From: Leptidea sinapis
Taxonomy: Eukaryota; Arthropoda; Insecta; Lepidoptera; Pieridae
DNA length: 64,000 bases
Direction of reading: 5' to 3'
Assembly (NCBI RefSeq): GCF_905404315.1
Contig: NC_066304.1
Span: forward strand, 2,418,001 to 2,482,000
Shown: piece by piece, positions 22,265 through 32,652 of the stretch
Layout of the letters: each line of letters starts with the position of its first letter
Numbering within the stretch: the first letter of the stretch is position 1
Translations under genes and position numbers: made by a program
Notes under the pieces: model-generated
Database searches by the model: none
What the model saw: only the letters and a program-made list of their open reading frames with translations
What the model was told of the DNA's origin: nothing

Positions 22265-22878
22265 GAATTATTTATGAGAATGTGTATTTATAACCTAGGT
22301 CCTAGAGCATCATTGAGAGCAAAATTCAAAGAAATTAACATCTTGACTGTTGCTGCTCAATATATTCTTGATAATCTAATGTATGTTCATAGGCACATAA
22401 GTCAATTTGCCAGAAACTGTCATAACTATAATGTTAACACCAGGAACAGACATAAACTGATGATGCCTACTACTCGGCTAAGTCGAGTTAGTAAGACTTT
22501 TGTGGGGCGATGTATATGCTTTTACAACAAGATCCCAGAAAATGTTCAAAACAAAAGTATTACGTTATTCAAAAGAATTGTTAAAAAACATTATTATAAA
22601 ATTAAAAACATTATACCACAGATTGGGAATGGAGCGACCGCCCTCAGGCTATTTAATAATAAGTTTAATTGTACAATGTTACTTTGTTACTTTGTAAATG
22701 TTACTTTAATTGTAAAACATATTTTTGATGAAAAAAAAAGCCCGCTGAGTTTGTTGCGCCCATTCTTCTCAGGCCTGAGGCATTCATTTTGGAATGGGTG
22801 GTAGTTTTTTTTTTGGACTTTCAATAAGTGATTTCACATCCTATTTGGAATAAAAATATTTGAATTTGAATTTGAAAT
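22265..22878 (+). pseudogene. LINE-D 3' end with RT C-terminus
   Basis: The frame 22274-22804 carries RASLRAKFKEINILTVAAQY, VNTRNRHKLMMPTTRLSRV and a CFYNKIPENVQ block, aligned with the C-terminus of the minus-strand LINE-D at 18645-19000 (DSLREKISEINIMT, VNTRNKHKLAIPSTRL, FYNKLP). No catalytic RT motif is present. The 3' UTR holds CGCCCATTCTTCTCAGGCCT and GGAATAAAAATATTTGAATT and ends in a (GAATTT)n tail. It is immediately followed by LINE-C, suggesting a favoured insertion site or a chance neighbour. Confidence 0.8.
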
Positions 22879-22880
22879 TG

Positions 22881-23424
22881 TCAACTTTATATTCCTGGGG
22901 GAACAATGGACTTCCTTAGAAGAACCTGCTCGATCCATTTGACCGCGTGCAACGTAGAGCACCTCGAATTGTCGGGGACTCAGTGCTCTGTGAACGGCTG
23001 GATTTCTTGGCGTTGCGTAGAGACGTCGCTTCATTGTGTGTATTCTACCGCATCTATCACGGGGAGTGTTCCGAAGAGCTGTTTAACCTGATTCCTGCCG
23101 CCGAATTCCACCTTCGCACGACACGCCACAAGTTAGGATTTCATCCCCACCATCTGGATGTGTGGCGGTCCTCTACAGTGCGGTTTTCAAGGAGTTTCTC
23201 CTCGGACTTTCTCCCTCGTACTACAAAGCTATGGAATGAGCTTCCTTGTGCGGTGTTTCCGGGACAATACGAAATGGGTACCTTCAAAAAAAGCGCGTAC
23301 ACCTTCCTTAAAGGCCGGCAACGCTCTTGTGATTCCTCTGGTGTTGCAAGAGAATGTGGGCGGCGGTGATCACTTAACACCAGGTGACCCGTACGCTCGT
23401 TTGTCCTCCTATTCCATAAAAAAA
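22881..23424 (+). pseudogene. LINE-C 3' end with RT C-terminus, copy 1
   Basis: The frame 22920-23369 encodes FDRVQRRAPRIVGDSVLC, ASLCVFYRIYHGECSEELF, HLRTTRHKLGFHPHHLD, RTTKLWNELPC and SAYTFLKGRQR. This is the C-terminal tail after the RT thumb in Jockey/CR1-group proteins. The catalytic core is missing because the copy is 5' truncated. The 3' end TGATCACTTAACACCAGGTG and TTGTCCTCCTATTCCATAAA recurs in at least seven other places in the window. Compared with other copies it has a small in-frame addition near 23208. Confidence 0.8.
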
Positions 23425-23700
23425 GAAACGTGTGGCGAGAAATAATCGTTTAAATCTTTAACGTTCTTTAAATAATTGTGATTTTTAGGGCATGAAATGT
23501 TTTTTGTAAGCATCAAAGTAAATCATTACTGAGTTTAATTTAAATTTAATTTCTCGTACTAATGCAGTAGTAGTTATTGATTGTTTTACTGAATAAACAA
23601 TTTATGATATAGGTTCTCTATACATTGTTTACGAGTTGTTTCCTCTGATATATCTGCAAATGCGATATATACTTTTATTTTCAGTCGGCTATAAAATCAA
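23425..23700. other. AT-rich DNA, nothing recognised
   Basis: No gene or repeat recognised. Confidence 0.5.
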
Positions 23701-23800
23701 GAGGTGTTTTTTAATGAGTCTGGTGTTGTAAGAGATTGTGGGAAGCGGTGATCACTTCTAATTAGGTGACCGATTACGTTAGTTGTCCAACTCAACAATA
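23701..23800 (+). mobile_element. LINE-C 3' end, diverged fragment
   Basis: TCTGGTGTTGTAAGAGATTG, GAAGCGGTGATCACTTCTAA and AGGTGACCGATTACGTTAGT plus TTGTCC match the LINE-C terminus with about one change in six. An older insertion. Confidence 0.6.
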
Positions 23801-24170
23801 CAATTGAAGATTAAATAAAAAGGCATAAAAGGCATTTATTTTCTCAAAATTGATTCCTTTAGAATTCTTTTTCATGTCATTTCTAATATACTAGACACTT
23901 CTACCACTACGGAAATAAATGGCGCTCTGAGAGTGAAGAAGCGGTGCAAAACTCTCCCAGCATTCTTTTTTTGCGCTATTCTTAATAAAATAGGAATAAA
24001 ATCCAGGTCAAAAAAGAATTTTTTGTGCGGGGCGAAACTGCGGGGTGAATGAGGAACTAATCATCATTAATTTTCTACCTAGTCTACGAGTACCTCCTCC
24101 TCACACGCGAGATCTTTGTACAATCAAACAATATAATATGATATGACAATAGAAGATAATATATATATGA
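23801..24170. other. AT-rich DNA, nothing recognised
   Basis: No gene or named repeat. Confidence 0.5.
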
Positions 24171-24361
24171 CTAGTGAAATTACTGGGGAAATGAGACTAA
24201 ACATATTATGTCTCAAGGTGACGAGCGCAGATGTAGTGCCGCTCAGAATTTTTGGGATTTTTCAAGAATCCTGAGCGGCCCTGCATTGTAATGGGCAGGG
24301 CGCATCAATCACCATCAGCTGAACGTCCTGCTCGTCTCGTCCGTTATTTTCATAAAAAAAA
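24171..24361 (-). repeat. Family B interspersed repeat, truncated
   Basis: The minus strand reads TTTTTTTATGAAAATAACGG, GACGAGACGAGCAGGACGTT, GATGATTGATGCGCCCTGC-like block and GTCACCTTGAGACATAATAT to ATTTCACTAG. The second half, after the CACTAG block, is missing. Confidence 0.75.
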
Positions 24362-24770
24362 TTATACAATATATTATGACATAGAGCGGGAGCGTAGAGC
24401 GCTGTCAGTGAGGAGTAATATGCTCGCCCGCAGGTTTGTACGATGCAGAAATAATGTTAAAGTCCTATTATTCAAAGCATTCTGCCAGACTATTTACTCG
24501 AGCAGTGTGTGGGTGTCCTATTCGAGCGGGGCTGATAGCGTTCTACGTGTCACATATTGTATTAATGCGTTTAGGATGCTGTTGGGGCTATCGTGGCGTT
24601 GTAGTTCTTCTGGAATGTTTGCTGATGCATTTGTGGATAATTTCCATAATGCGCAAAAAAGCGGTCTCCATGTGTTAGCAGCATGCGTCTACGTGTTAGC
24701 AGTAACAGCATCCTAAAGATGAACGCTGCCAGAGCTGACTGTTCCTTCCAGAAACACATGATACAGATAG
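24362..24770 (+). pseudogene. LINE RT C-terminal fragment
   Basis: The frame running through 24372-24716 holds DIERERRALSVRSNMLARRF, KAFCQTIYSSSVWVSY, INAFRMLLGLSWRCS and GMFADAFVDNFHNAQ. This matches what I recall of the C-terminal region of a lepidopteran non-LTR retrotransposon, just beyond the RT thumb (the usual order is ERERRALAVRSNMLARRF ... QTFYTCSLWVSY ... NNAFRMLLGLPR ... SGMFA). The frame upstream runs into the family B copy, so the coding part is truncated at its start. The C-terminus ends in a stop after a diverged tail. Confidence 0.7.
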
Positions 24771-25139
24771 CTCTAGGTTTATAAATATATTTGACAAATA
24801 ATTCTAATATAGTTCATAAGAAATTCTGTTACTAATACATTTACTAATATAATTATATGCGTTTTCTTCTATTACTTTATTATTTATTCCTTTATTCTTT
24901 CTTATATGTAACTTAATTCTTATTAAACATTCCTTAAGGCCGAAGGCCGACCGTTCTTATCTGACTTCATGATCTCTTCTTTCTCTCTATCTCGATTGTT
25001 TTCTTATTCGCGTCAATTTTGGAATTTAAATAAAATCATATTCTTAAGCTTTACGGTCAACCTTATAACAATGAGATTTGTGCGGATAAGAACTCCTTGA
25101 TGTTACAAAACTATCTAGGATATTGCTGGGTTTACAACT
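24771..25139. other. AT-rich DNA, nothing recognised
   Basis: CTTAAGGCCGAAGGCCGACC near 24932-24952 is a short imperfect palindrome. No gene. Confidence 0.45.
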
Positions 25140-25600
25140 TTTTTTTTTTGGAGAGGAGGAAAATACATTTACGTATTGAAGACCCCGAAACGGGGCCCAT
25201 ATGTCGGACTCGGGTGTGAGGGTACTAAAAACCTCCTCTGTGCTGCCAGCTCTGAAGGCTACAGCGACATAGGACGTGGTCCGTGGAGGCCACAAAGACT
25301 ACGCAACAACAGTTGCCGGGCGTCTCCTAAGGAGACTCGAACCTGGGAACGGTTGTGTGCTTGTGGGAAGGAGAAAAAATGATGATGAAATGGTAAGAAA
25401 ACATACTCGCCGGCGAGTGTTTTGGATGTATGTAGGTATGTGTATATGTTTGTGTGCATGTATGTACGTGTTTGTGTCAGTTTGTGGAGTGTATTTGTGA
25501 TTGTGTATCTGGCGTGTGTCAGTCCGTGTGCGAGTGTGAGTGGAGTGAAACAATTACAGGACGAGGACTAACGTCTCGTTGAGTATCAAAACAACCCTTG
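25140..25600. repeat. GC-richer unclassified segment with GT-rich tract
   Basis: 25150-25380 is GC-richer (GAAGACCCCGAAACGGGGCC, TCTCCTAAGGAGACTCGAAC) and open in several frames without a recognisable domain. 25420-25540 is rich in TGTGTG/TATGT steps, a decayed microsatellite. CAATTACAGGACGAGGACTA to GTATCAAAACAA at 25550-25595 recurs at about 43655-43700, so part of this is a dispersed repeat. Class unknown. Confidence 0.45.
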
Positions 25601-26051
25601 TTCCCTATAGTATTAAATATACGATCAAATGGTGAAGAAATTGTTGTAATAATAGTTATGTATGTTCCTCTTTAGGATTCCGTATACAATTGCAAAAAAC
25701 GGAACTCTTATAGATTCATCATGTCATATTATGTGTACTCTCTCAGGGCTACCTCACTTCGAGTTTCACCATCATTTTTCGTTATTCCAGTTCATAGACA
25801 TCCGCTATTATTGCTTGACCGGATTTGAAGATCAATTATCATCACCTTAATATGCATAAGCATTCGTTACGCTTAGAAACATTTGTTACGGTCTCTTTGG
25901 AATTTTTTCGATGTGTTAAAGACGTTTCACGTACAAGAAATACACCCAACTCCTGTTAAGGTCATAAAACAAAGAAAAACTCTTGTCGCAGGGCTGCACG
26001 TCAAAAGTGAAAAGTTCTGAGCGTCACAAATTTGTTTATATTATTCTGGGT
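25601..26051. other. AT-rich DNA, nothing recognised
   Basis: No supported gene. The short frame 25662-25850 lacks any recognisable feature. Confidence 0.5.
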
Positions 26052-26277
26052 TTTAGTCGATTGGTCTCAGCTGCGCTCCAACTAGATTCCGCATTACCTA
26101 AGAACAATAGCTTTTTTATTACGGCAACTTTATATTGCAGTGTGTATTGGTTATTCGTAAAGATGCTTGTGTGCGTGGCATCTTGACATTTACTGGAATC
26201 TTTCAAATATTGTAACTTAAATACGCATCGTGTAATTTGACATTGAAATTAATAAAATACAAAATACTTAGGTACAA
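26052..26277 (-). mobile_element. Family T right-half copy, inverted
   Basis: The minus strand runs from the intron-like AAGTATTTTGTATTTTATTA through GATGCCACGCACACAAGCAT to TTGTTCTTAGGTAATGCGGA and a terminal repeat ending CCAATCGACTAAAA. No exon. It is directly followed by a short plus-strand right end, making a fold-back. Confidence 0.75.
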
Positions 26278-26338
26278 TATAAAGTTGCCGTAATATAAAA
26301 AGCTATTATTCTTAGGTAGTTCGATATCTTATTGGAGG
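26275..26338 (+). mobile_element. Family T right-end stub
   Basis: CAATATAAAGTTGCCGTAAT, AAAGCTATTATTCTTAGGTA and GATATCTTATTGGAG match the last part of family T before the terminal repeat ends. With 26052-26277 it forms an inverted pair of right ends without a left end. Confidence 0.7.
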
Positions 26339-26690
26339 AAAAATGTAAAACTCAATGACAACGGTGAATATTCCAGAGATGGTTTGATATTGTTCAGTTT
26401 TAGTATGCAATAATATATAACTGGGAGATGTCATTTGCGGAAAATATCTACGCTGGAACGACCATTTAGAAAATGGGCAATGCTATTCAAAATCTAAATT
26501 CAACTTCTATGAAGTGGATTAAGCTTGGGCTTAGCAGTACTGTTACATTGTAGGTTATAACTATAAGACTTTTCCGTTTTGGATTGAACTCATGAATAAA
26601 ATTATAGAATAATGTTACGTTTTATGTTTCGCAATTGCTTGCGGTAGTATAAATAAAGTAGCTTTTTTGAAGTTTAGCCAGAATTAGCCA
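26339..26690. other. AT-rich DNA, nothing recognised
   Basis: No gene or repeat recognised. Confidence 0.5.
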
Positions 26691-26967
26691 GTAGGAGGCT
26701 CCTTTACACAGGATGACGGCTTGATTATGGGTACCAGAACGGCGCCTACTTCTGCCGTGAATCAATAATGAGTAAGTTTTATTGTGCTTCGCTCTGAAGG
26801 GCGCCATAGCTAGTGAATTTACTGGGCAAATGAGACTTAACAACTTGTGTTTCAAAGTGGCGAGCGCAATTGTGGTGCCGTCCAGAATTTTTGGGTTTTT
26901 CAAGAATCCTGCGCGGCATTACGTTGTTAAAGACAGGGCGTATCAATTACCATTAGCATAAAAAAAT
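26691..26967 (-). repeat. Family B interspersed repeat
   Basis: Almost full on the minus strand: low end GTAGGAGGCTCCTTTACACA, then GATTATGGGTACCAGAACGG, TAGTGAATTTACTGGGCAAA, GTGGCGAGCGCAATTGTGGT and AGGGCGTATCAATTACCATT. The GAGACGAGCAGGACG part of the poly-T end is deleted. Confidence 0.75.
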
Positions 26968-27210
26968 CAGGCAGATAAATAAAAAAATTGTTTTCTAGTA
27001 TTTACCACACACACGGATTTTAAGTTATACATTTAGTAAAAGCTGTTAATGTGCTATTTCCTTATTAATAATATTGTAGCCAAAACACTAAGTATGTTAT
27101 TATAATTATTATTTGGAGAGCGTGGCTATTTGTCTAGTCCTTATAAGTACTAGTAACACCGCGTTCAGAAATGAATTATTTCGTTCGCCACTCATACTTA
27201 CAGCTCGTCG

Positions 27211-27425
27211 TCAAGCCCTGCCGCATTTACGAACCGCACGCAGTATCTTCTTGGGTGTGTTTCGAGTATTACAAACATCATCTGGGAGTAGGGTGTAGTT
27301 GCCAGGGATGGTGTTACGCTTATGTATTAATGGGCCGCAATCGCAGAGGAGATGAAGAGGCGTTTCATCGGCCTCAAGACAAAGTCTGCAAGTTCTTCTT
27401 CTTCTACAGATTAGGTATGGATACT
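27211..27425 (-). pseudogene. C-terminus of an RNase H-type LINE (R1/I-like)
   Basis: The minus-strand frame ending with a stop at 27211-27213 reads T-C-R-L-C-L-E, then ETPLHLLCDCGPL and a basic tail ending VRKCGRA. The C-X2-C...H-X3-C pattern (here CRLC, HLLC and a following CDC) is the zinc-knuckle-like C-terminal motif found after RT and RNase H in R1/I-type LINEs. No RT or RNase H motif is left upstream, so it is a small relic. Confidence 0.6.
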
Positions 27426-28180
27426 AACGTATGTATTATTATATTATTCCTCAGTGTGCATTTTTTTTTCTTATAAAGTGAAAACTTCTTTAGTCTTCAT
27501 GTTCAATGTTGATTCCATTCATGCTTCACTTCAACACATTTTCTTCATGTTGTGGGGCATTACAAGAAACTCAGCTGTCACTGTCAGTCAATTTATAAAA
27601 AATATATCTTCTATTCTCCAATAGCACTGTAATATAGAACATGAAAAAATGAAGCGATTAATTAACTGCTTAAAGAATAATATAATTACAAGAGTGTAGT
27701 CATAAATAACGTAGCTGATCAAATTTATTTCTGAAAGGAATTCCACTACTTAAATTTGGCAGTGAGCTTATAATTATTAAATCTATCGCTCTGATATTAA
27801 TTGACGAATACATTTTTTCAGTGAATACTAGGACAATTTTTCGTTTTAAAGATATCTTAATAAACACTAGAAATTTACTGACAGCACAAACAATAAAAGT
27901 CCACTCAATATTTTATTTGAAAATTATTATTCGCACCTTCGAATGAAGTCAACTTCATAAGATCCTCAGGGAATTCTCGCGTTATTTTAAGGAATTGGAC
28001 AATGAAATAGTTTTACTATCAACGCAGCTTAAAATGTAAGACTGTTATTTCTGTATTTATGTGAAGAACAGAATTGTAGCAAATATTTATGCTCTGCAAT
28101 ACCGTCTTGTGAAGAGATTTTTTAGGGAATATTGAACAATACAACCTACGGGTGTCATGATACGTGATGGACCAGATCAC
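27426..28180. other. AT-rich DNA, nothing recognised
   Basis: No gene or named repeat seen in this 750-bp stretch. Confidence 0.5.
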
Positions 28181-28597
28181 TTGTCGGGGACTCAGTGCTC
28201 TATGAAAGGCTGGATTACTTGGCGTTGTGTAGAGACGTCGCTTCATTGTGCGTCTTCTACCGCATTTGTTACGGAGAGTATTCCGAAGAGCTGTTTCACC
28301 TGGTTCCTGCCGCTGAACTCCACCTTCGGACGACACGCCACAAATTAGGATATCCTCCCCACCATCTGAATGTGTGGCGGTCCTCCACAGTGCAGTTTTC
28401 AAGGAGCTTTCTTCCACGTACTACAAAGCTGTCAAATGAGCTTCCTTGTGCGGTGTTTAAAAAAAGTGCGTATACCTTCCTTAAAGGCCGACAACGCTTT
28501 TGTGATTTCTCTGATGTTGCAAGAGAATGTGAGCGGCGGTGATCACTTAACACCAGGTGACCCGTGTGCTCGTTTGTCCTCCTTTTCCATAAAAAAA
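28181..28597 (+). pseudogene. LINE-C 3' end with RT C-terminus, copy 2
   Basis: The frame 28195-28542 repeats the LINE-C tail: ASLCVFYRICYGEYSEELF, HLRTTRHKLGYPPHHLN, RTTKLSNELPCAVF then directly FKKSAYTFLKGRQR. Compared with copy 1 it lacks the GQYEMGT stretch, an in-frame deletion, and keeps the normal FSRSFLPRTTK junction. The 3' end is TTGTCCTCCTTTTCCATAAA plus an A run. Confidence 0.8.
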
Positions 28598-28794
28598 TTA
28601 TACAAATATTATTTTAATTTGAGGCGATTTATTTTATTTTAGTGATAGGAATTGGGACAGGCAGCTCTACAGTATACTCCCGTGATATGTATATATATGT
28701 GGTACGAAAGGATACAGAATCAAGCGACGTGTCCGGGCAATATCCATCGTCGACAATCCCGACAGAGATGGATCTCCGACAGTTCAAACATCTC

Positions 28795-29215
28795 CTTTGA
28801 TTAAGAATTGGTCTCCACTGAGCTCCAACTAAATACCGCAGGCGTAGTTGCAAAGTGCGCCCTAAGTTCGCTAAATGGGCGCACTCGAGCCGTCTCGAAC
28901 AATGTGTGACGTTAAACTATGCTTCTTCTGTTAATTGAAACTAAAATGCCGGGTTGTATTGTAAAACTTTGTTAAAATAATACTATAAGAAATAAGAAAG
29001 GTACTGGGGATCACATATCATCAGTAAGTATTTATATTTTATTTATTTCAATGTAAAATAACACGAAACGTATGTGACAAAATTTGAAAGATGTGATTTG
29101 AGAGTCAAGATGCCACGCACACAAGCATCTAATAGTTGCCGTAATAAGAAAGCTATTGTTCTTAGGAAGTGCGGTATTTAGTTGGAGCGCAGAGAAGACC
29201 AATCCTCAATCTAAG
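28795..29215 (+). mobile_element. Family T (THAP-exon MITE), full-length copy
   Basis: 421 bp with both terminal repeats (TTTGATTAAGAATTGGTCTC left, GACCAATCCTCAATCTAAG right). The exon starts at 28946 with M-P-G-C-I-V-K-L-C but meets a stop right after the second Cys. The rest of the exon and the donor GTAAGT (29024) are still recognisable. Between exon and right end lie AATAACACGAAACGTATGTG and AAGATGCCACGCACACAAGC. Confidence 0.85.
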
Positions 29216-30049
29216 TATTGTCTCATTGACATCACAACTCTCCAAATCTATCACGACTCGCTTAAAAAAATTCCGTCGCAAACTTATTTGATGGTTGGTA
29301 TCGCTAAATTCATTTGGTTCTTGAAATCCTGACACGTAATCTCCAGCCATCAAACAAACTGAGATAGACAGAACACTGAGAGAGGACAAACATTTACAAA
29401 GCAAGGATTGTGAACGCACAATTAAACGGATATTACTGCCCATCACAGCTTAAATGATTTATAATTTGACAAGCTGACCCGACAGACGCTGTTCTGTCAA
29501 TATAAAAACAAATTATGTAAGTTTTCGGGAATGATGTAGTCAAATAAAGTCATCGGAAATGTTTAATCAAATTTTATATATATAATTTTATATATTATTA
29601 TAATTCTATGAATAAATTTCAATGTTTTATTAAAAAATGGCTCTGTCGTTAATCCTACTACTCCACAGCTGAATATCTATGTGATCGGACAGCCCGGGAG
29701 TAGATTATGATTATTTTATAGCAATAGCAATGACAGTACAATATTGTATATTTTATTCAAAAGAGCGCAAAGAAAGGACGCTAGGAAAGTTTCTTATTAG
29801 AAATGACATCAAAAAGAATTCTAAATGAATCAATTTTGAGAAAATAAATGTCTTTTAATAAAATAACATCGTACTTGAGTAAACAGCTTTTACGTAACCG
29901 TTGTATAACTGTCAATTTAAAAAATCTATTAAAATAGATATTGTAGATCTTTATAAGATACACAATTCAATCATACATTGTTATGTTATATCACAAAAGG
30001 TTGAGACAGCGTTATCGTTGAATGCTCCCAGACGGCTTTTTTTGGACAC
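29216..30049. other. AT-rich DNA, nothing recognised
   Basis: No gene or named repeat recognised. Confidence 0.5.
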
Positions 30050-30243
30050 CTCCAACAAATATTGTTAATATACACAAAAATGTATACAAAAACTTAAAAT
30101 TTATAAAATTATATACTAAAACCTTCCTCGAGAACCATGCCAATAATTGGTGAAAACAGCAGGAAAATCAGTGCCGTAGTTTTTGAGTTTATCACGAACA
30201 GACAGACAGACGCGACGGAGTACTTTGTTTTATAATATGTAGT
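30050..30243 (+). repeat. Dispersed repeat 3' end (family K)
   Basis: CCTTCCTCGAGAACCATGCC, AATTGGTGAAAACAGCAGGA, GTAGTTTTTGAGTTTATCAC, GAACAGACAGACAGACGCGA and ACTTTGTTTTATAATATGTA match a 3' terminus that is frequent in lepidopteran genomes. I recall it but cannot assign it to a clade. No coding sequence remains. Confidence 0.55.
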
Positions 30244-30479
30244 GATAGGTATATTTGTATCGGGTGATAAAACTATGAAAAGCAACAAACGTAGAATATT
30301 ATGAGAATATTTTAAATATAGTTTTTAAAAGGATGGCCATTTCTCAGAGCGATCAAATTATGGATTGTAAATAAATTAATGAAATGAATTAGAAAGTATG
30401 AAAAATATGCAGTCTTATTAAGGGATATAGAGGATTCGTAGATCGTCTATAGTTTTATAAAGATTTTCAAGATAGGTTT

Positions 30480-30721
30480 TCTTCCACGTACTACAAAGCT
30501 GTGGAATGGAAGCCCATTCCATTCCTCCCGGAAACACCGCAAAAAGGCTTCTTTGTGCGGTACCATACGACATGGATACCTTCAAAAAAAGCGCGTACAC
30601 CTTCTTTAAGGGCCGGCATTAATCCTGTGATTCCTCTGGTGTTGCAAGAGAAAGTGGGCGGCGGTGATCACTTAACACCAGATGTCCCGTACGCCCGTTT
30701 GTCCTCCTTTTCCATAAAAAT
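30480..30721 (+). mobile_element. LINE-C 3' end with a local inversion, copy 3
   Basis: Starts CTTCCACGTACTACAAAGCT and ends TTGTCCTCCTTTTCCATAAA. At about 30517-30560 the normal sequence is replaced by an inverted piece (CCCGGAAACACCGCAAAAAG reads backwards from the usual TGTGCGGTGTTTCCGGG), flanked by a duplicated GGAATGGAAGCCCATTCCAT stretch. The reading frame is destroyed. Confidence 0.75.
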
Positions 30722-31120
30722 AAATTGTTAAAACACTAAATAAATAGTTAATTATGACTAAAATTTATTTATGTAAATGAATACTCAGGAAGCCCACATT
30801 CCATATAAATTGCAATTAGATTCTACTTCGGTAGTATTTTTTCCGTATTTTACGCCGGCAGTACCAAGTCGAAGCGCGCCCACCAAGCGCTCATCAATAA
30901 TTAATAATATGTTATTATTGCAATGTCGGGTATTTGTAAAAGTTATAGAAAATATAAACGTAATGGATACTTTTTTATTTAATAAGTTATTTTTTTATTT
31001 AATAAGTTTAAACTCTTTGTTTACAGAAGTATAATATTTTATTAGTCAAACCTATTTCCTTGAAAATTGAGCAACCTAACACCTGATTTTTACAGATTAA
31101 CAACAAACTGCAAAATTATT
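30722..31120. other. AT-rich DNA, nothing recognised
   Basis: A short duplicated AATAAGTTATTTTTTTATTT at 30979-31010 is the only structure noted. The frame 30777-31034 is unsupported. Confidence 0.45.
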
Positions 31121-31326
31121 TCTGCCTTGAAGCAGTAATGTGTAAGCATTACTGTGTTTCGGTCTGAAGGGCGCCGTAGCTAGTGAAATTACTGGGCAAA
31201 TGAGACTTAACATCTGACGTCTCAAGGGTTTTCAAGAATCCCGAGCGGCACTTTAATGGACAGGGCGTATCAATTACCATCGGCTGAACGTCCACCTCGT
31301 CTCGTTCCTTATTGTCATAAAAAAAC
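31121..31326 (-). repeat. Family B interspersed repeat
   Basis: The low end TCTGCCTTGAAGCAGTAATG, CGGTCTGAAGGGCGCCGTAG, GTGAAATTACTGGGCAAATG and the TCGTTCCTTATTGTCATAAA end identify it. About 45 bp covering the GACGAGCGCAATTG to AGAATTTTTGGG part are deleted. Confidence 0.75.
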
Positions 31327-31732
31327 TCTTCATACATTAACTCATTTCTAAGAAATATGAACCTGACTGCTAGACAGAAGAACAGACATTTAAGTAATCT
31401 CATAAAGAATTCTCATTTCCAGCTGAGGTTGGAAACCAGAATGAACTAAGCTTTTAAATAAAACTACCTTTGCATTCAACTGTGTAGTGCATTTGAAATT
31501 AATTCCACAACAAACCAGTTTTAGTAACAGAAGCAATAAATGGAGACGCCGCTTTCCGTTTAACTAATTAACTTACTCTATGGTTCCAATCACTGAGACT
31601 AAAACAAACGAAATAATTGTGTCTTAATATTTTGATGGTAAGCAAATTGAATAATGCAGTATTATTATTTAACCAGTTTGACATCTATACCAAGAAAAGA
31701 ACGTTTATAGTCACTTCGTATAGTTGAAATAT
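31327..31732. other. AT-rich DNA, nothing recognised
   Basis: No gene or named repeat. Confidence 0.5.
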
Positions 31733-32005
31733 TAAATTCAAATATTTTTATTGAAAATATGATATAAAGTCACTTATTGAAAATCAAAAACCACGACCCC
31801 TTCCAAAAGGTATGCCTCAGACCTGAGAAGAACGGGCGCAACAAACTTAGTGGACTTCTTTTTTTTATAAAAATATGGTAACAATGTAAAATCGTACAAT
31901 AAAATTTATTATTTAATAGCCTGTCGGCGGTCGCTATATTCCCATTAAGAAAGTAATTTATGTTACAGTAACCTTTACCACACAAAAGTTTTCTAACAAT
32001 TCATT
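31733..32005 (-). mobile_element. LINE-D 3' end
   Basis: The reverse complement of this stretch matches the 3' part of 22265-22878: CGCCCGTTCTTCTCAGGTCT, GGCATACCTTTTGGAAGGG, and AATAAAAATATTTGAATTT at the end. It also holds TAGCGACCGCCGACAGGCTA, corresponding to the GAGCGACCGCCCTCAGGCTA block. Only the very end of the coding region is included. Confidence 0.75.
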
Positions 32006-32006
32006 T

Positions 32007-32262
32007 GACGACCTATATAGCCGAGTGGTTAGCGATCCTACCTACTAAGCTAGAGGTCCCGGGTTCGAATCCCGGTGCATCATATAAGTGCAAGCATTTA
32101 TATGATTAATATGGATGTTTGTTTCCGAGTCATGGATGTTTAAATGTATTTATGTATGATTATGTGTATGTTTATATGAATTTATGTATGTTTAAGTAAG
32201 TATATTCTATTAAATATATCGTTGTCTTGTAACCCATACCACAGGCTATATATCGCACTACC
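32007..32262 (+). mobile_element. tRNA-derived SINE (family S), 5' part
   Basis: Head with a tRNA-like body: TATAGCCGAGTGGTTAGCGA (A box) and GGTTCGAATCCCGGTGCATC (B box) are about 35 bp apart, as in a pol III type 2 promoter. The body then runs into the SINE-specific ATATGGATGTTTGTTTCCGA, GTCATGGATGTTTAAATGTA and TAAATATATCGTTGTCTTGT. The acceptor stem is not closed by a matching 3' strand, so this is a SINE and not a tRNA gene. The 3' end of the same family, absent here, is seen at 39676-39740. Confidence 0.85.
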
Positions 32263-32599
32263 CCTGTAAAAAAGACATAACTACACTTGCGTCAAAAATG
32301 TTTTATTACATAAATAAAGCGAACATCATGGTTTACACCTTCTGTCAAAATATCGTGAAGCTATCGACAAAAATGAAGGAATAAATGCAAAAATACTAAA
32401 AGTTTGCGCCTTTAGAAAACATAAAATTCCAGCATAAAATAGAGGTATGCATATTTACATTTATTCGCTTTACAATTATCCCGCTACTAGAGTCATAATT
32501 ATGTTTACGTAAATTTTAAAAGAAGAATTACAAGAAAATGTTTAATATACTTAAACACTTGTTCCTGTATTTTACAATCTAGGACTATTGTGTAATTTA
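32263..32599. other. AT-rich DNA, nothing recognised
   Basis: No gene or named repeat. Confidence 0.5.
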
Positions 32600-32652
32600 T
32601 GACCAAGGAATAAGACAATCATCTTTTTCCTTGACTTCTTCCTTTCTTTACC

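Noticed and set aside
25259..25553. His/Thr-rich minus frames
   Set aside because: Produced by the TGTGTG/TATGT-rich tract. Low complexity only.
28019..28417. 132-codon minus frame
   Set aside because: Antisense shadow of LINE-C copy 2.
32007..32090. Possible functional tRNA gene
   Set aside because: A and B boxes are good but the sequence continues into SINE-specific text and the acceptor stem is not closed.
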